Positions 23,340 through 32,934 are shown, counted from the stretch's first letter. The stretch: 37,405 nucleotides of DNA from Anaerolineae bacterium (GCA_022013685.1 JAKLPV010000113.1:1-37405); one strand, 5' to 3'. Numbers and translations: made by a program. Notes: generated from the letters alone by a model not told the origin.

Positions 23340-23936
23340 ATGGAGTTTTTACTCAACGCAAATGTTGCTTACACCCTGCTCGTCACGGGGATTCTGCTGG
23401 GGCTATTAGCCCTGGTAACACCGGGAACAGGCATCCTGGAAATTGGCGCACTCTTCGCTTTTGTGCTGGCTGGTTACGGCGCATACAATCTGGGGATCAA
23501 TTCCTGGGCGCTGGTAGTGTTGGTGCTTAGTCTGGTACCCTTCCTCTACGCCCTACGCACACCGCGCTGGCGAATGGCCCTGCTTGGGCTGACCATCCTG
23601 TTAGTCATCGGTGGATCCGTTTTCCTGTTCATTGACGAAAACGGATGGCCAACTGTCAACCCCGTAGTGGCAACCTTTGTCTCGCTCTTGTATGGCGGTT
23701 TTCTATACTTTAGCATAGACCGCACAATCGCTGCGATGAGCGCGCGCCCCAACCACGATTTGGAAGCGTTGATTGGCCAAATTGGCGAAGCCAAAAGCAA
23801 GATTCATGAAAGTGGTTCAGTACAAGTAGCCGGAGAACTGTGGTCTGCACGCAGTGAACATACGATCTCTGCTGGTAATTCGGTAAAAGTGATCAAACGA
23901 GATGGGTTTGTGCTTCTCGTAGAAAAAGTATCCTGA
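23340..23936 (+). CDS. NfeD-like membrane protein
   Basis: The 198-residue protein has four hydrophobic segments in the N-terminal 130 residues and a C-terminal OB-fold domain (about 140-198) with LIGQIGEAKSKIHESGSVQVAGELW...VIKRDGFVLLVEKV, the NfeD pattern. NfeD proteins pair with stomatin/SPFH proteins at membrane microdomains; this is a truncated form lacking the serine-protease domain of long NfeD. AAGGAGG precedes the ATG. The partner SPFH gene follows after 48 bp, so the two are almost certainly one operon. Confidence 0.88.
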   Translation: MEFLLNANVAYTLLVTGILLGLLALVTPGTGILEIGALFAFVLAGYGAYNLGINSWALVVLVLSLVPFLYALRTPRWRMALLGLTILLVIGGSVFLFIDENGWPTVNPVVATFVSLLYGGFLYFSIDRTIAAMSARPNHDLEALIGQIGEAKSKIHESGSVQVAGELWSARSEHTISAGNSVKVIKRDGFVLLVEKVS

Positions 23937-23984
23937 TAGATTCTGTACAAATCAGAATTCCATCATTAAGAAAAGGAGAAAAGT

Positions 23985-24881
23985 ATGGATTCAGCACTTC
24001 TTGTTTTATGCATCATCGGCGGGATAGTTTTGCTCGTCGCAATCTTCCTTGCGAATGCGATTCGAATTGTCCCGGAATACCAGCGTTTGGTTGTCTTCCG
24101 ATTAGGACGCTCCATCGGCAGCAAGGGGCCAGGCCTGATTATCCTGGTGCCGGTCATTGACCGGGGCGTGAGAGTGGATCTGCGCGAACAAGTGCGCGAC
24201 ATTCCTCACCAGACTTCGATCACCAAAGACAATGCCAGCATCGCCGTAGACTTCATCTGGTACTACAAAGTTCTTGACCCGATGGAAAGCGTCTTGCAGG
24301 TTGGTAACTTTGAAGCCGCCGCACAGGGTATGGCAACCACCACCCTGCGCGCCGTGATCGGTGGTATTCCGCTGGACGATGTTCTCTCTGAGCGCGAACA
24401 CATCAACAAGATGCTGCGCACCCGTCTCGATGAAGTCACAGAGCGCTGGGGTGTCAAGGTAACCAACGTTGAAATTCGCGAAATCATTCCTCCACGTGAA
24501 ATTCTGGAATCCATGAACCGCCAAATGTCCGCTGAACGTGTCCGCCGCGCAGTCGTGACCGAATCAACCGGTCAGCGTGAAGCCGCGGTCAACGTGGCCG
24601 AAGGCGAAAAGCAGGCCGCCATCCTGCGAGCACAGGGCCAGAAAGAATCCGCAATCCTGCAAGCCCAGGGCGAACGCGAAGCTCAATTGCTGCGCGCTGA
24701 AGGTTTCGCCGATGCGCTCGCAAAAATCTACGCTGTGGCCCAGACTGTCGACCCCAAGACTATGACCCTGCAATACTTCGAGACTCTCAAAGAGCTAGGC
24801 GCCAGCCCATCAACCAAGTACATCTTCCCGATGGAATTTACTTCCATGCTCGATAACTTCCTCGGCAAGAACAAATCTTAA
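23985..24881 (+). CDS. SPFH/stomatin-like protein
   Basis: The 298-residue protein starts with one transmembrane segment (about 7-26). A band-7/SPFH domain (about 28-190) follows, with PEYQRLVVFRLGRSIG, GLIILVPVIDRGVRVDLREQ and DFIWYYKVLDP. The coiled-coil region (about 190-255) is rich in Ala, Glu and Gln. Stomatin-type proteins form oligomeric scaffolds on membranes and regulate proteases or channels; with the preceding NfeD gene this is the standard slipin-NfeD pair. AAAAGGAG precedes ATG 23985. A terminator follows. Confidence 0.92.
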   Translation: MDSALLVLCIIGGIVLLVAIFLANAIRIVPEYQRLVVFRLGRSIGSKGPGLIILVPVIDRGVRVDLREQVRDIPHQTSITKDNASIAVDFIWYYKVLDPMESVLQVGNFEAAAQGMATTTLRAVIGGIPLDDVLSEREHINKMLRTRLDEVTERWGVKVTNVEIREIIPPREILESMNRQMSAERVRRAVVTESTGQREAAVNVAEGEKQAAILRAQGQKESAILQAQGEREAQLLRAEGFADALAKIYAVAQTVDPKTMTLQYFETLKELGASPSTKYIFPMEFTSMLDNFLGKNKS

Positions 24882-24894
24882 AAGAGTAACCTAA

Positions 24895-24937
24895 GGTAAA
24901 ATAAGGCCTCCCCATCGTGGGAGGTTTTATTTTATCG
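24895..24937 (+). terminator. Intrinsic terminator
   Basis: CCTCCC (24907-24912) pairs with GGGAGG (24919-24924) around CATCGT; flanking AAAATAA and TTTTATTTTA runs can extend the stem. It ends the NfeD/SPFH transcript and lies about 10 bp before the next ATG. Confidence 0.75.
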
Positions 24938-24944
24938 CCACGCC

Positions 24945-25394
24945 ATGACAGAAATCACCCCCGCCTCCATTCTCGACCTGGGCGCACTGCGCCACCTCGA
25001 ACAGGTATGCTTTCCGCAAGATGCCTGGCCGTTACTTGATTTAATCGCTGTGCTTAGTTTCCCTGGCGTAGTGCGGCTCAAGGCAATTGAAAACGGTAAA
25101 ATGATCGGCTTCATCGCCGGGGATCCGCGTCCCGGTGAAGATCTGGGCTGGATAGCCACCATCGGCGTCCTGCCCAACCAGCGCGGAAAAGGGATCGGGC
25201 GCGCACTGCTTGCTGCCTGCGAACGACAGATGCCCCTGTCGCGCATCCGCCTGAGCGTGCGCCAGAGCAACCACCAGGCCATCCGTATGTATGAACAAGC
25301 CGGTTATCGCTCCGTTGACCATTGGCTGCGCTACTATAACGATGGCGAAGATGCCCTCGTTATGGAAAAGCGCATCGAGAAAACTGGACTATAA
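24945..25394 (+). CDS. GNAT N-acetyltransferase (RimI-like)
   Basis: The 149-residue GNAT protein shows motif A V-L-P-N-QRGKGIGRALL (about 77-90), which binds the pyrophosphate of acetyl-CoA, and a C-terminal motif B region SVRQSNHQAIRMYEQAGY. The RLSVRQSNHQA and YEQAGY segments are typical of RimI-type protein alpha-N-acetyltransferases; the substrate is unknown. The ATG at 24945 has no Shine-Dalgarno sequence and directly follows the SPFH terminator. The 3' end carries the -10 box of the next gene. Confidence 0.82.
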   Translation: MTEITPASILDLGALRHLEQVCFPQDAWPLLDLIAVLSFPGVVRLKAIENGKMIGFIAGDPRPGEDLGWIATIGVLPNQRGKGIGRALLAACERQMPLSRIRLSVRQSNHQAIRMYEQAGYRSVDHWLRYYNDGEDALVMEKRIEKTGL

Positions 25395-25401
25395 TTTATC
25401 C
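25390..25401 (+). promoter_or_regulatory. -10 box placing the RNase D mRNA start at the ATG
   Basis: TATAAT (25390-25395) lies 6 nt before the ATG at 25402, the same spacing as at 16419-16431. This predicts a leaderless transcript. A good -35 box is not seen. Confidence 0.55.
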
Positions 25402-26559
25402 ATGCTCGCAGAAACAACCCTTACACGGCCCGTCTGGGTCGGCACACAACAAGCACTTGCCCTACTGGTGCAAGAATTACAAAAACAATCGCGTATTGCG
25501 GTCGATACCGAAGCCAATTCGCTGCATGCCTATCACGAGCGCGTTTGCCTGATTCAATTTTCCACAACCGACACTGATTACCTGGTTGATCCGCTCTCGA
25601 TTGCCAATCTCTCCTCGCTCGAAGAAATTTTTGCCAACCCCAAGATCGAAAAAGCCTTTCATGCTGTAGATTATGATGTCTACGGCCTGAACCGTGATTA
25701 CGGATTCACGATCAACAACCTGTTCGACACCATGATCGCCGCCCGCACCCTGGGATATAAATCTCTCGGCCTGGGCAACCTGCTCAAGGAAAAATTTGGT
25801 ATCGAACTCAATAAACGTTTCCAAAAGGCGGATTGGGGACAGCGCCCCCTGCCCGAAGATTTAATCGACTACGCCCGACTGGATACACGCTACCTGCTTG
25901 ACCTGCGCGACACCCTGGAACGGGAATTGCGTGAAAAAGGACGCTGGGAACTGGCACACGAGGATTTTGTGCGCGCCAGCCAGGTCAATGGCCATAACGG
26001 CGACCCGCGCGAGCGCTGGCAAAGGATCAGCGGCCATCAAGACCTGACCCGCCGCCAGCAAACCATCCTGCACGAGTTGTGCCTTGCGCGCGAGCGAATT
26101 GCCCAAAAACTGGACCGCCCGCTGTTCAAAGTCATCAGCGACCGCCACCTGTTGGCCCTGGCCGAAAAATCGCCGCAAAAAATGCTCGAACTAGCCGAAC
26201 TTGGGCTTTCAGAACGCCAAATCCATCGCCTGGGACGCCCCATGCTCGAAGCCATCCAACGCGGACAAAGCGCCTCGCTGGTACGCGTTGCAGAAATGGA
26301 TCGCACTCCAGAAGCAATTCTAAATCGCTTGCAAAGGTTGAAAACCTGGCGGAAAGAAACCGCCGGAAAACTGGAAGTCGAATCAGATGTGATTCTGCCA
26401 CGGGTTACGATGCAGGCTATCGCTGAGAATAATCCGCACAGCGAGCAGGATTTGGCCACCATTATGCGCGAATCACCCTGGCGGCTGGCACATTACGGCT
26501 CAGGCATCCTAAAAGCCCTGCACCCACCGGCCCCGATCAAAAAAATCACCCAGGAGTAA
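25402..26559 (+). CDS. rnd: Ribonuclease D
   Basis: The 385-residue protein has the DEDDy exonuclease domain: Asp35 and Glu37 in IAVDTEANS, an Asp near 90-92 in AFHAVDYDVYGL, and Tyr157 with Asp161 in DYARLDTRYLLDL. An HRDC domain follows (about 213-290, DLTRRQQTILHELCLARERIAQKLDRPLFKVIS) and a second helical region completes the usual RNase D architecture. RNase D trims tRNA and other small RNA 3' ends. I chose ATG 25402 because the 37 longer in-frame codons overlap the GNAT gene and include its -10 box. The MBL gene begins 5 bp after the stop. Confidence 0.9.
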   Translation: MLAETTLTRPVWVGTQQALALLVQELQKQSRIAVDTEANSLHAYHERVCLIQFSTTDTDYLVDPLSIANLSSLEEIFANPKIEKAFHAVDYDVYGLNRDYGFTINNLFDTMIAARTLGYKSLGLGNLLKEKFGIELNKRFQKADWGQRPLPEDLIDYARLDTRYLLDLRDTLERELREKGRWELAHEDFVRASQVNGHNGDPRERWQRISGHQDLTRRQQTILHELCLARERIAQKLDRPLFKVISDRHLLALAEKSPQKMLELAELGLSERQIHRLGRPMLEAIQRGQSASLVRVAEMDRTPEAILNRLQRLKTWRKETAGKLEVESDVILPRVTMQAIAENNPHSEQDLATIMRESPWRLAHYGSGILKALHPPAPIKKITQE

Positions 26560-26564
26560 AGATC

Positions 26565-27959
26565 ATGAAAATTCGTTTTCATGGCGCGGCCCAGACCGTA
26601 ACCGGTTCGATGCACCTGATTGAAGTGAATGGCAACAAGCTCCTGCTCGATTGCGGCCTGTTTCAAGGCCCGCGCAAAGAAGCCATCAAACGTAACCAGG
26701 AATTCCCCTTCGACCCGGCCAGCGTGGCTGCGGTCATCCTTTCGCACGCTCACATTGATCATTGTGGCAACTTGCCTAACCTGGTCAAACAGGGATTCTT
26801 AGGCAATATCTACGCCACTCCCGCCACCGTTGAGCTGGCTGAAATTATGTTGCGCGATTCAGGGCACATTCAAGAATCGGATGCCGCCTACCTTAACTAT
26901 CGCCAGGAACGGCGCGGCGCAGACTTGCTTGAGCCGCTCTACACCCAGGAAGATGCTGAAGCTGTGCGCCCGCTGATGAAATCGATGGATTTGGGCATCG
27001 ATTTCGAACCTACTCCCGGTGTAACCGCGCGACTGGTCGAGGCCGGACACATTCTTGGCTCAGCCGCCGTACTGCTGGAAGTCGAAGAAAAAGGCAAAAA
27101 GACCCGCATCTGGTTCTCTGGTGATGTCGGGCGGCGCAAACTGCCGCTCTTGCGTGACCCTTCCCTGCCCGAATCTGTCGATTTGCTCATCACAGAATCA
27201 ACTTACGGTGACAAACCCCACCGCGATCCGGATGAAGCCTACATCGAACTGCGCAACGTGGTCAGCCGCACAATCCATCGCGGCGGCAAAGTCATCATCC
27301 CTTCCTTTGCCGTTGGCCGCACCCAGGAGATTGTCTACAACCTGCATCGAATGATCGATTCCCGCGATATTCCGCAGGTGCCCATCTTTGTCGATAGTCC
27401 GCTGGCAGTTAACGCTTCAGATATCTTCAAAAAGCACCGTGAATGTTTCGACGATGAAACCTGGGCCTTCATGCAAAATGGCAAACACCCTGCCCTCGAT
27501 TTCAAGGGGCTTACTTACATCCGCAGCCTGGAAGAATCGAAACAACTCAACACGCGCAAAGACCCAATGGTCATCATCTCGGCCTCGGGTATGGCCGAAA
27601 CCGGACGCATCCTGCACCATCTCAAGAATAATATCGAGGACAAACATTCGGCGATCGTGATCGTTTCCTGGCAAGCCCCGCACACCCTGGGGCGAAGGTT
27701 GGCCGAACAGGAAGAACGAATTAAAATTTTTGGCGAAGTCTACTATCGCCAGGCTGAGGTTGCCACCATCGGCGGGCTTTCTGCCCACGCCGGCCAAGAT
27801 TTGCTAATCGAATATGCAGGGGCTGCCCAGGCACACAAGCATGGCATCTTTCTGGTGCATGGCGAGGAACGGGGAGCTTTGCCGCTGAAAAACAAACTCA
27901 ATCTACAGGGTCATCACAATGTTTTTTTTCCTGAATTGCACCAAAGCATTGAAATTTAG
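26565..27959 (+). CDS. MBL-fold / beta-CASP RNA-processing nuclease
   Basis: The 464-residue protein carries the zinc site HAHIDH (His61, His63, Asp65, His66) in VILSHAHIDHCGNLP, further ligands in the GHILGSA and FSGDVGRR segments, and the beta-CASP motifs TYGD and IIPSFAVGRTQE, then IISASGMAETGRILHHL and the C-terminal LSAHAGQ. It matches the bacterial CPSF-73-like group (TTHA0252 type), which cleaves RNA endonucleolytically. CAGGAG precedes ATG 26565, five bases after the RNase D stop, so the two nucleases form an RNA-processing operon. Confidence 0.92.
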   Translation: MKIRFHGAAQTVTGSMHLIEVNGNKLLLDCGLFQGPRKEAIKRNQEFPFDPASVAAVILSHAHIDHCGNLPNLVKQGFLGNIYATPATVELAEIMLRDSGHIQESDAAYLNYRQERRGADLLEPLYTQEDAEAVRPLMKSMDLGIDFEPTPGVTARLVEAGHILGSAAVLLEVEEKGKKTRIWFSGDVGRRKLPLLRDPSLPESVDLLITESTYGDKPHRDPDEAYIELRNVVSRTIHRGGKVIIPSFAVGRTQEIVYNLHRMIDSRDIPQVPIFVDSPLAVNASDIFKKHRECFDDETWAFMQNGKHPALDFKGLTYIRSLEESKQLNTRKDPMVIISASGMAETGRILHHLKNNIEDKHSAIVIVSWQAPHTLGRRLAEQEERIKIFGEVYYRQAEVATIGGLSAHAGQDLLIEYAGAAQAHKHGIFLVHGEERGALPLKNKLNLQGHHNVFFPELHQSIEI

Positions 27960-28028
27960 GGTATACTGCCGCCTGCTCAATTCACTAACCTGAATAAAAA
28001 AGTTTAAGCAGAAACATACTATTCCAGT

Positions 28029-28034
28029 TATAAT
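28029..28034 (+). promoter_or_regulatory. -10 box of the tRNA-Ser gene
   Basis: TATAAT at 28029-28034 lies 40 bp upstream of the tRNA. No clear -35 box is present at standard spacing. Confidence 0.55.
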
Positions 28035-28074
28035 CGCTCCGCAGCACGCGGTAATTTCGCGTCGCGAGCACACT

Positions 28075-28161
28075 GGAGAGGTGCCAGAGTGGTTGAATGG
28101 GACGGTCTCGAAAACCGTTGTAGGCTCCGGTCTACCGTGGGTTCAAATCCCACCCTCTCCG
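28075..28161 (+). tRNA. tRNA-Ser (CGA)
   Basis: The acceptor stem pairs GGAGAGG with CCTCTCC and has G as discriminator. The anticodon stem ACGGT/ACCGT encloses the loop CTCGAAA with anticodon CGA (reads UCG). A long variable arm with GTAG/CTAC pairing and the T-arm GTGGG-TTCAAAT-CCCAC complete a type II serine tRNA of 87 nt. CCA is not encoded. Confidence 0.96.
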
Positions 28162-28162
28162 C

Positions 28163-28200
28163 TAAAAATCCCCATCGAATGACGGGGATTTTGCTTCCTA
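28163..28200 (+). terminator. Terminator after tRNA-Ser
   Basis: AAAATCCCC (28165-28173) pairs with GGGGATTTT (28184-28192) around a 10-nt loop. Confidence 0.82.
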
Positions 28201-28227
28201 CCCTGCGCCCCCATTCAGGGGATGACA

Positions 28228-28248
28228 TTCAAATCCCACCCTCTCCGC
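28228..28248 (+). repeat. Duplicated tRNA-Ser 3' end (att-like)
   Basis: These 21 bases are identical to the end of the tRNA-Ser gene (28142-28162), covering the T-loop, T-arm 3' strand and acceptor 3' strand. Direct copies of tRNA 3' ends are the usual footprint of tyrosine-recombinase integration. Here only 65 bp separate the copies, so this would be a scar of a lost element or of recombination. Confidence 0.7.
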
Positions 28249-28257
28249 AATAAAATC

Positions 28258-28370
28258 TCAGCTCTTTGGGAATCTGCGTGATAAGACCCCGCATTTTAGG
28301 GTGTGCGCGTGCGTACGCACGCGCACACCCTAAAATGCGGCACCCTTCACGGAAAATTCTAGAGACCCAA
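28258..28370. repeat. Hairpin element copy 1, with 52-bp perfect palindrome
   Basis: The core 28289-28340 is a perfect 26 + 26 palindrome with outer stem CCGCATTTT / AAAATGCGG and centre GCGT-ACGC. Flanks CTCTTTGGGAATCTGCGTGA and TTCACGGAAAATTCTAGAG pair further (CTCT/AGAG, CGTGA/TCACG), giving a roughly 100-bp hairpin. A related element lies after rpoC. The gene-free stretch 28162-28647 contains this, the tRNA-end copy, and the rpoC promoter and leader. Confidence 0.85.
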
Positions 28371-28464
28371 AATCTCATCGAGACAATAGATATTTTTATA
28401 TGGTAGAATGAAACTTACAGCGGGAAACATCCTGTTTTGCCAAGCCAGCAAAGCAAAAAAGGGC

Positions 28465-28494
28465 TTGACTATCCAGGTAGTTACTCGGTATAAT
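28465..28494 (+). promoter_or_regulatory. rpoC promoter
   Basis: TTGACT (28465-28470), an 18-bp spacer and TATAAT (28489-28494) predict transcription from about 28501, giving a leader of about 147 nt. Confidence 0.75.
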
Positions 28495-28533
28495 CATCAG
28501 ATTGATGAAAAATATTAAAATTTAGCCTACAGG

Positions 28534-28596
28534 TGCAAGCGCAGGAGAAAACTCTCGCGCTTGCATTTATTCGTCTGTTAGCAGTGCTGCTAACAG
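28534..28596 (+). promoter_or_regulatory. Two hairpins in the rpoC leader
   Basis: The first hairpin pairs GCAAGCGC (28535-28542) with GCGCTTGC (28557-28564), with inner GGAG/CTCT pairs. The second pairs CTGTTAGCAG (28575-28584) with CTGCTAACAG (28587-28596). Neither is followed by a T-run, so they are more likely regulatory or stabilising structures than terminators. Confidence 0.65.
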
Positions 28597-28647
28597 CGAA
28601 ACAGGCAGCAGAATCCTTCCCAAAACCCCTCACAGGAGGACACGACA

Positions 28648-31600
28648 GTGGAAACCAAAGGCTTAACCGCGCTCCGAATCAGCCTGGCATCACCAGAGAC
28701 CATTAGAAGTTGGTCTTATGGTGAAGTCTTAAAACCCGAAACTATCAACTACCGCCGCCTGCGCCCCGAAAAAGACGGCCTGTTCTGCGAAGCCATTTTT
28801 GGGCCGACTCGTGATTGGCAGTGTTATTGCGGAAAATACAAGAATCCGCGCTATAAGGGTATCGTTTGCGACAAATGTGGTGTTGAAGTGACCCGTGCTG
28901 CTGTCCGCCGTGAGCGAATGGGGCATATTTCGCTGGCAACCCCCATAGCCCACATCTGGTATACGCGCCGCATCCCCTCTTATTTGGGGCTACTTCTGGA
29001 TATTTCGCGCCGCAACCTTGACCGTGTGCTCTATTTTGCCCAATACATCGTCACCTATGTTGACGAAGATGCCCGCACCAAGGCTCTGAAGCGTCTTGAA
29101 GATGAAATATCAGTGTCTGAACGCGAACAGGCTGGCGTCATCAATGCCAAAATTGCCGATGTCAAATTGGGCCGTGACCAAAAAGTTGCCGAGTTGAACC
29201 AGCGCAAGACCGAACTGGAACGCTCATACGATGAACAAATTGCATCCCAGATCGAACCAGTCATCGAAGAAGGCCAACGTCTCGAAGCTGACCTGCAAGA
29301 ACAAATGGGTGTCGCCGCAGCAAAGGATATTTATTTCCAGTCCGCTGGCGAGAAAATCGTTGCTGCCGGTACCGTCATTGCCGCCAGCCACCTCAGCAAA
29401 GTGCAGAAAAACGTCAAAGAACGCCTCGAATCGTTGGAAAACGAATTAAAAGACCAAAAAGCGCGTGAAATCGAGCATATAAAACTGGAAGTGGAAGGGG
29501 TCAAAGCCGAAGCTGCCGAGACCATGGAAGGTCTGCGCAATCAGCTTGAAGATCAATCCAGCGCCAGCCAGGGACAGAACACTCGTATGCGCGAAGAGTT
29601 GATGGAGTTACGTCCCTTCACCTTCTTGAGCGAAACCCGCTACCGCGAACTTAAATCACGCTGGGGTCAGGTTTTCCGCTCAGATATGGGCGCCGAGGCC
29701 TTCTACGACATCATGAAGCGCCTCGACCTTGACAGGCTCTCGGAAGAGCTCTGGAAAGAAGTTCGCACAACCAAATCAAAGCAAAAACGCAAAAAAGCCA
29801 CCACCCGTCTGAAGGTGGTCGAGGCTTTCCGCCGCTCCGGCAACCGCCCTGAGTGGATGGTACTGACGATCCTGCCGGTCATCCCCCCCGATCTGCGCCC
29901 GATGGTGCAGCTTGACGGCGGCCGTTTCGCCACATCCGATTTGAACGACCTGTACCGCCGCGTGATCAACCGCAACAACCGCCTCAAGCGCTTGCTTGAG
30001 TTAGGCGCACCAGATGTCATCGTCCGCAACGAAAAACGCATGTTGCAGGAAGCGGTTGACAGCCTGATCGACAACTCACAGCGCGGCAAGGCCCTCAGCC
30101 GCCGTGGACGCCGCGAACTCAAATCGCTAAGCGACATGCTCAAAGGCAAGAAAGGCCGCTTCCGCCGCAACTTGCTCGGTAAACGTGTCGACTATTCCGG
30201 CCGCTCGGTTATCGTGGTTGGTTCACAGTTGAAACTTCACCAGTGCGGCCTGCCCAAGTCGATGGCGCTGGAACTCTTCCGCCCGTTTGTGATTGCCGGC
30301 CTGGTTCAACATAATTACGCCGCCAACGTCAAGGGCGCGCGCCGCCTGATCGAGCGCAACCGTCCTGAAGTTTGGGAAGTGCTCGAAGAAGTGATCAAGC
30401 ATCGTCCGGTGCTTCTGAACCGCGCCCCAACGCTGCACCGCCTGGGCATCCAGGCTTTTGAACCCCTTCTGATCGAAGGATCGGCCATCCAACTGCACCC
30501 GCTGGTCACAACCGCGTTCAACGCAGACTTTGACGGCGACCAGATGGCTGTCCACGTGCCGCTTTCACAAAAGGCGGTTGCTGAAGCACGCAAATTGATG
30601 CTGGCTTCGAAAAACCTGCTCAAGCCGGCCGATGGCGAGCCGATTATCTCACCCGGTAAAGACATGGTGCTGGGTGTATATTACCTGACCATGGCCGATG
30701 ACCGCCCGCACCTTGGCGATGGCCGCATCTTTAGCGAAATCAATGAAGTCTTGATGGCCTACCAATTGAAGCAGGTCGAGATTCATTCCAAGATCAGGGT
30801 AAAGGTCGATACATACTATGCGGATGACGGCACACGCCTGCCCGAATCGGTCAACCGGATTATTGATACCACCGTCGGACGGGTGATTTTCAACGATGTT
30901 CTCCCCGAAGAAGTCCAGTTCGTAAACGAATTGCTTGAAAAAGGCGGCGTCAAAGACCTGATCGCCGATGTGTACGAAATCTGCGGACAGGAAAAGACAA
31001 CCCAAACTGCTGACGAGGTCAAACGTATCGGTTTTGAATATGCCATGCGCTCCGGCACCACCATCGCGATTTCTGACATCGCTGTTCCACCCCAAAAACA
31101 GGCAATTATCGCCGAATCGCTCAAAGAAGTTGAGTTGGTCCAGCGTGATTTCCGCCGAGGTTTGCTGACCGAACAGGAACAAAACGAGCGAATCATTCAA
31201 ATTTGGCAGAAAACCACGGTTGATGTTGCTAAGGCGGTTCGCGCCAACATGGATCCGAACGGCAACCTTTCAACAATGGCCAATTCTGGTGCTACCAAAG
31301 GTGGTTTCGGCCCGATCTCCCAGTTGGCTGGTATGCGCGGCTTGATGGCTGACCCCTCAGGTCGTATTATTCCGCTGCCGATCCGCTCGAACTTCCGTGA
31401 AGGTCTGACGGCCCTGGAATACTTCATCTCGACCCATGGCGCCCGCAAAGGTTTGGCCGACACCGCCCTGCGTACGGCGGATGCCGGTTACCTGACCCGC
31501 CGTTTGGTTGACATTGCCCAAGATATCATCATCAACGAAATCGACTGCGGCACCAGCGAAGGCATCTGGATTCACAAAGCCGATGATGTGGCCGGACAAT

Positions 31601-32919
31601 CGCTCAGCAGCCGTCTCTATGGACGCCTGGCTGCGGCCCCGATTGTCGACCCAAGCACCGGTGAAATCCTGGTCGAAGCCAACGAGATTATCGGACACGA
31701 TCATGCCCGCAAAGTTGCATCCGCAGGAGTGACGGATATCAAAGTCCGCTCTCCAATGACCTGCCAACTGACACACGGCATCTGCGCCAAATGCTACGGC
31801 CTGGATATGGGCCGCGGTACCCTGGTGGAAATGGGTTCGGCTGTCGGCATTGTGGCTGCCCAATCGATTGGTGAACCGGGCACACAGTTGACCTTGCGCA
31901 CCTTCCATACCGGCGGTGTGGCTGCCGGCGGCGACATCACCACCGGTCTCCCGCGCGTGGAAGAGCTGTTCGAAGCGCGCAAGACCCCCAAGGGTGAAGC
32001 CTTCATCGCAGAAATCGATGGCGCGGTGCATATCATCCAGTCTGAAAAGTATTCCGACCTGCGGTTGGTGCGCATCGAGCATTCCGAAATGGTTTCTGAC
32101 ACTTACGACATTCCCGAAGAGTGGGAAATCAAGGCCAAAGACGAAGACGAAACCAAAGCCGCTGATACACTGGCGACCCTGGGCGAGGCCACGATCACGG
32201 CCCAGCACGGCGGACGAGTACGCGTTGAAGGCCGCCAGGTGATTGTCTCTTACGAGCAGCGTGAAGAAGTCGAGAATGAAGTCCCGACGACCATGCGTCT
32301 GCTGGTAAAAGATGGAGATCGCGTCCAGGCCGGGCAACCGCTGACCGAAGGTTCGCTTAACCCGCACCGCATCTTGAAACTGCAAGGCCGCGACGCCTGC
32401 CAGATGTACCTGATGACTGAAGTGCAGAAGGTTTACCGCTCGCAAGGTCAAAACATCCACGACAAACACTTTGAAGTCATCATTCGCAAGATGTTGAGCA
32501 AAGTACAGATCACCCGGCCCGGCGATACCCGCTTCCTGCCCGGCGATGTTATCGACCACCTTGAAATCAGGAAGATCAACGAGCAATTGCTGTCTGAAAG
32601 CCAGCAGCCTGCGCGCTATGGTGAGATCCTGATGGGTGTAACCAAAGCCTCGCTCTCGACCGACTCGTTCCTTTCGGCCTCATCCTTCCAGCACACCATC
32701 AAGGTACTGGCTGGCGCTGCAATCGCTTCAACCACTGACCCACTCTTTGGCCTGAAAGAGAACGTGATCATCGGTAAACTCATCCCGGCTGGCACAGGTT
32801 TTATCCACGGACGCTTTGCTGAAGTCGCAAAAGCCCTGCCCGAAGGACACTCTGTCATGCCTGAACTATCAGAGTACCCAGAATCTCCCGACATGCCAGA
32901 AAGCGTAGCCGGAGATTAG
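28648..32919 (+). CDS. rpoC: RNA polymerase beta' subunit with large coiled-coil insert
   Basis: The 1,423-residue beta' subunit has the N-terminal zinc ribbon (Cys59, Cys61, Cys74, Cys77), the lid/rudder region [20 protein letters not shown], and the catalytic NADFDGD motif with Asp627, Asp629 and Asp631. The bridge-helix region and the second zinc site (EIDCGTSEG and [14 protein letters not shown]) are also present. It starts with GTG behind AGGAGG. Between the [10 protein letters not shown] segment (about 137) and MGAEAFYDI (about 347) lie about 200 residues, mostly a Glu/Lys/Gln-rich coiled coil; E. coli has about 40 there. No rpoB precedes it; the gene has its own promoter, leader and terminator. 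Confidence 0.96.
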   Translation: METKGLTALRISLASPETIRSWSYGEVLKPETINYRRLRPEKDGLFCEAIFGPTRDWQCYCGKYKNPRYKGIVCDKCGVEVTRAAVRRERMGHISLATPIAHIWYTRRIPSYLGLLLDISRRNLDRVLYFAQYIVTYVDEDARTKALKRLEDEISVSEREQAGVINAKIADVKLGRDQKVAELNQRKTELERSYDEQIASQIEPVIEEGQRLEADLQEQMGVAAAKDIYFQSAGEKIVAAGTVIAASHLSKVQKNVKERLESLENELKDQKAREIEHIKLEVEGVKAEAAETMEGLRNQLEDQSSASQGQNTRMREELMELRPFTFLSETRYRELKSRWGQVFRSDMGAEAFYDIMKRLDLDRLSEELWKEVRTTKSKQKRKKATTRLKVVEAFRRSGNRPEWMVLTILPVIPPDLRPMVQLDGGRFATSDLNDLYRRVINRNNRLKRLLELGAPDVIVRNEKRMLQEAVDSLIDNSQRGKALSRRGRRELKSLSDMLKGKKGRFRRNLLGKRVDYSGRSVIVVGSQLKLHQCGLPKSMALELFRPFVIAGLVQHNYAANVKGARRLIERNRPEVWEVLEEVIKHRPVLLNRAPTLHRLGIQAFEPLLIEGSAIQLHPLVTTAFNADFDGDQMAVHVPLSQKAVAEARKLMLASKNLLKPADGEPIISPGKDMVLGVYYLTMADDRPHLGDGRIFSEINEVLMAYQLKQVEIHSKIRVKVDTYYADDGTRLPESVNRIIDTTVGRVIFNDVLPEEVQFVNELLEKGGVKDLIADVYEICGQEKTTQTADEVKRIGFEYAMRSGTTIAISDIAVPPQKQAIIAESLKEVELVQRDFRRGLLTEQEQNERIIQIWQKTTVDVAKAVRANMDPNGNLSTMANSGATKGGFGPISQLAGMRGLMADPSGRIIPLPIRSNFREGLTALEYFISTHGARKGLADTALRTADAGYLTRRLVDIAQDIIINEIDCGTSEGIWIHKADDVAGQSLSSRLYGRLAAAPIVDPSTGEILVEANEIIGHDHARKVASAGVTDIKVRSPMTCQLTHGICAKCYGLDMGRGTLVEMGSAVGIVAAQSIGEPGTQLTLRTFHTGGVAAGGDITTGLPRVEELFEARKTPKGEAFIAEIDGAVHIIQSEKYSDLRLVRIEHSEMVSDTYDIPEEWEIKAKDEDETKAADTLATLGEATITAQHGGRVRVEGRQVIVSYEQREEVENEVPTTMRLLVKDGDRVQAGQPLTEGSLNPHRILKLQGRDACQMYLMTEVQKVYRSQGQNIHDKHFEVIIRKMLSKVQITRPGDTRFLPGDVIDHLEIRKINEQLLSESQQPARYGEILMGVTKASLSTDSFLSASSFQHTIKVLAGAAIASTTDPLFGLKENVIIGKLIPAGTGFIHGRFAEVAKALPEGHSVMPELSEYPESPDMPESVAGD

Positions 32920-32934
32920 GTAATTCTCAAATCG

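Noticed and set aside
31357-32586. 409-codon frame on the minus strand inside rpoC
   Set aside because: It is antisense to the well-supported rpoC reading frame and results from its codon bias; no start signals or known motifs.
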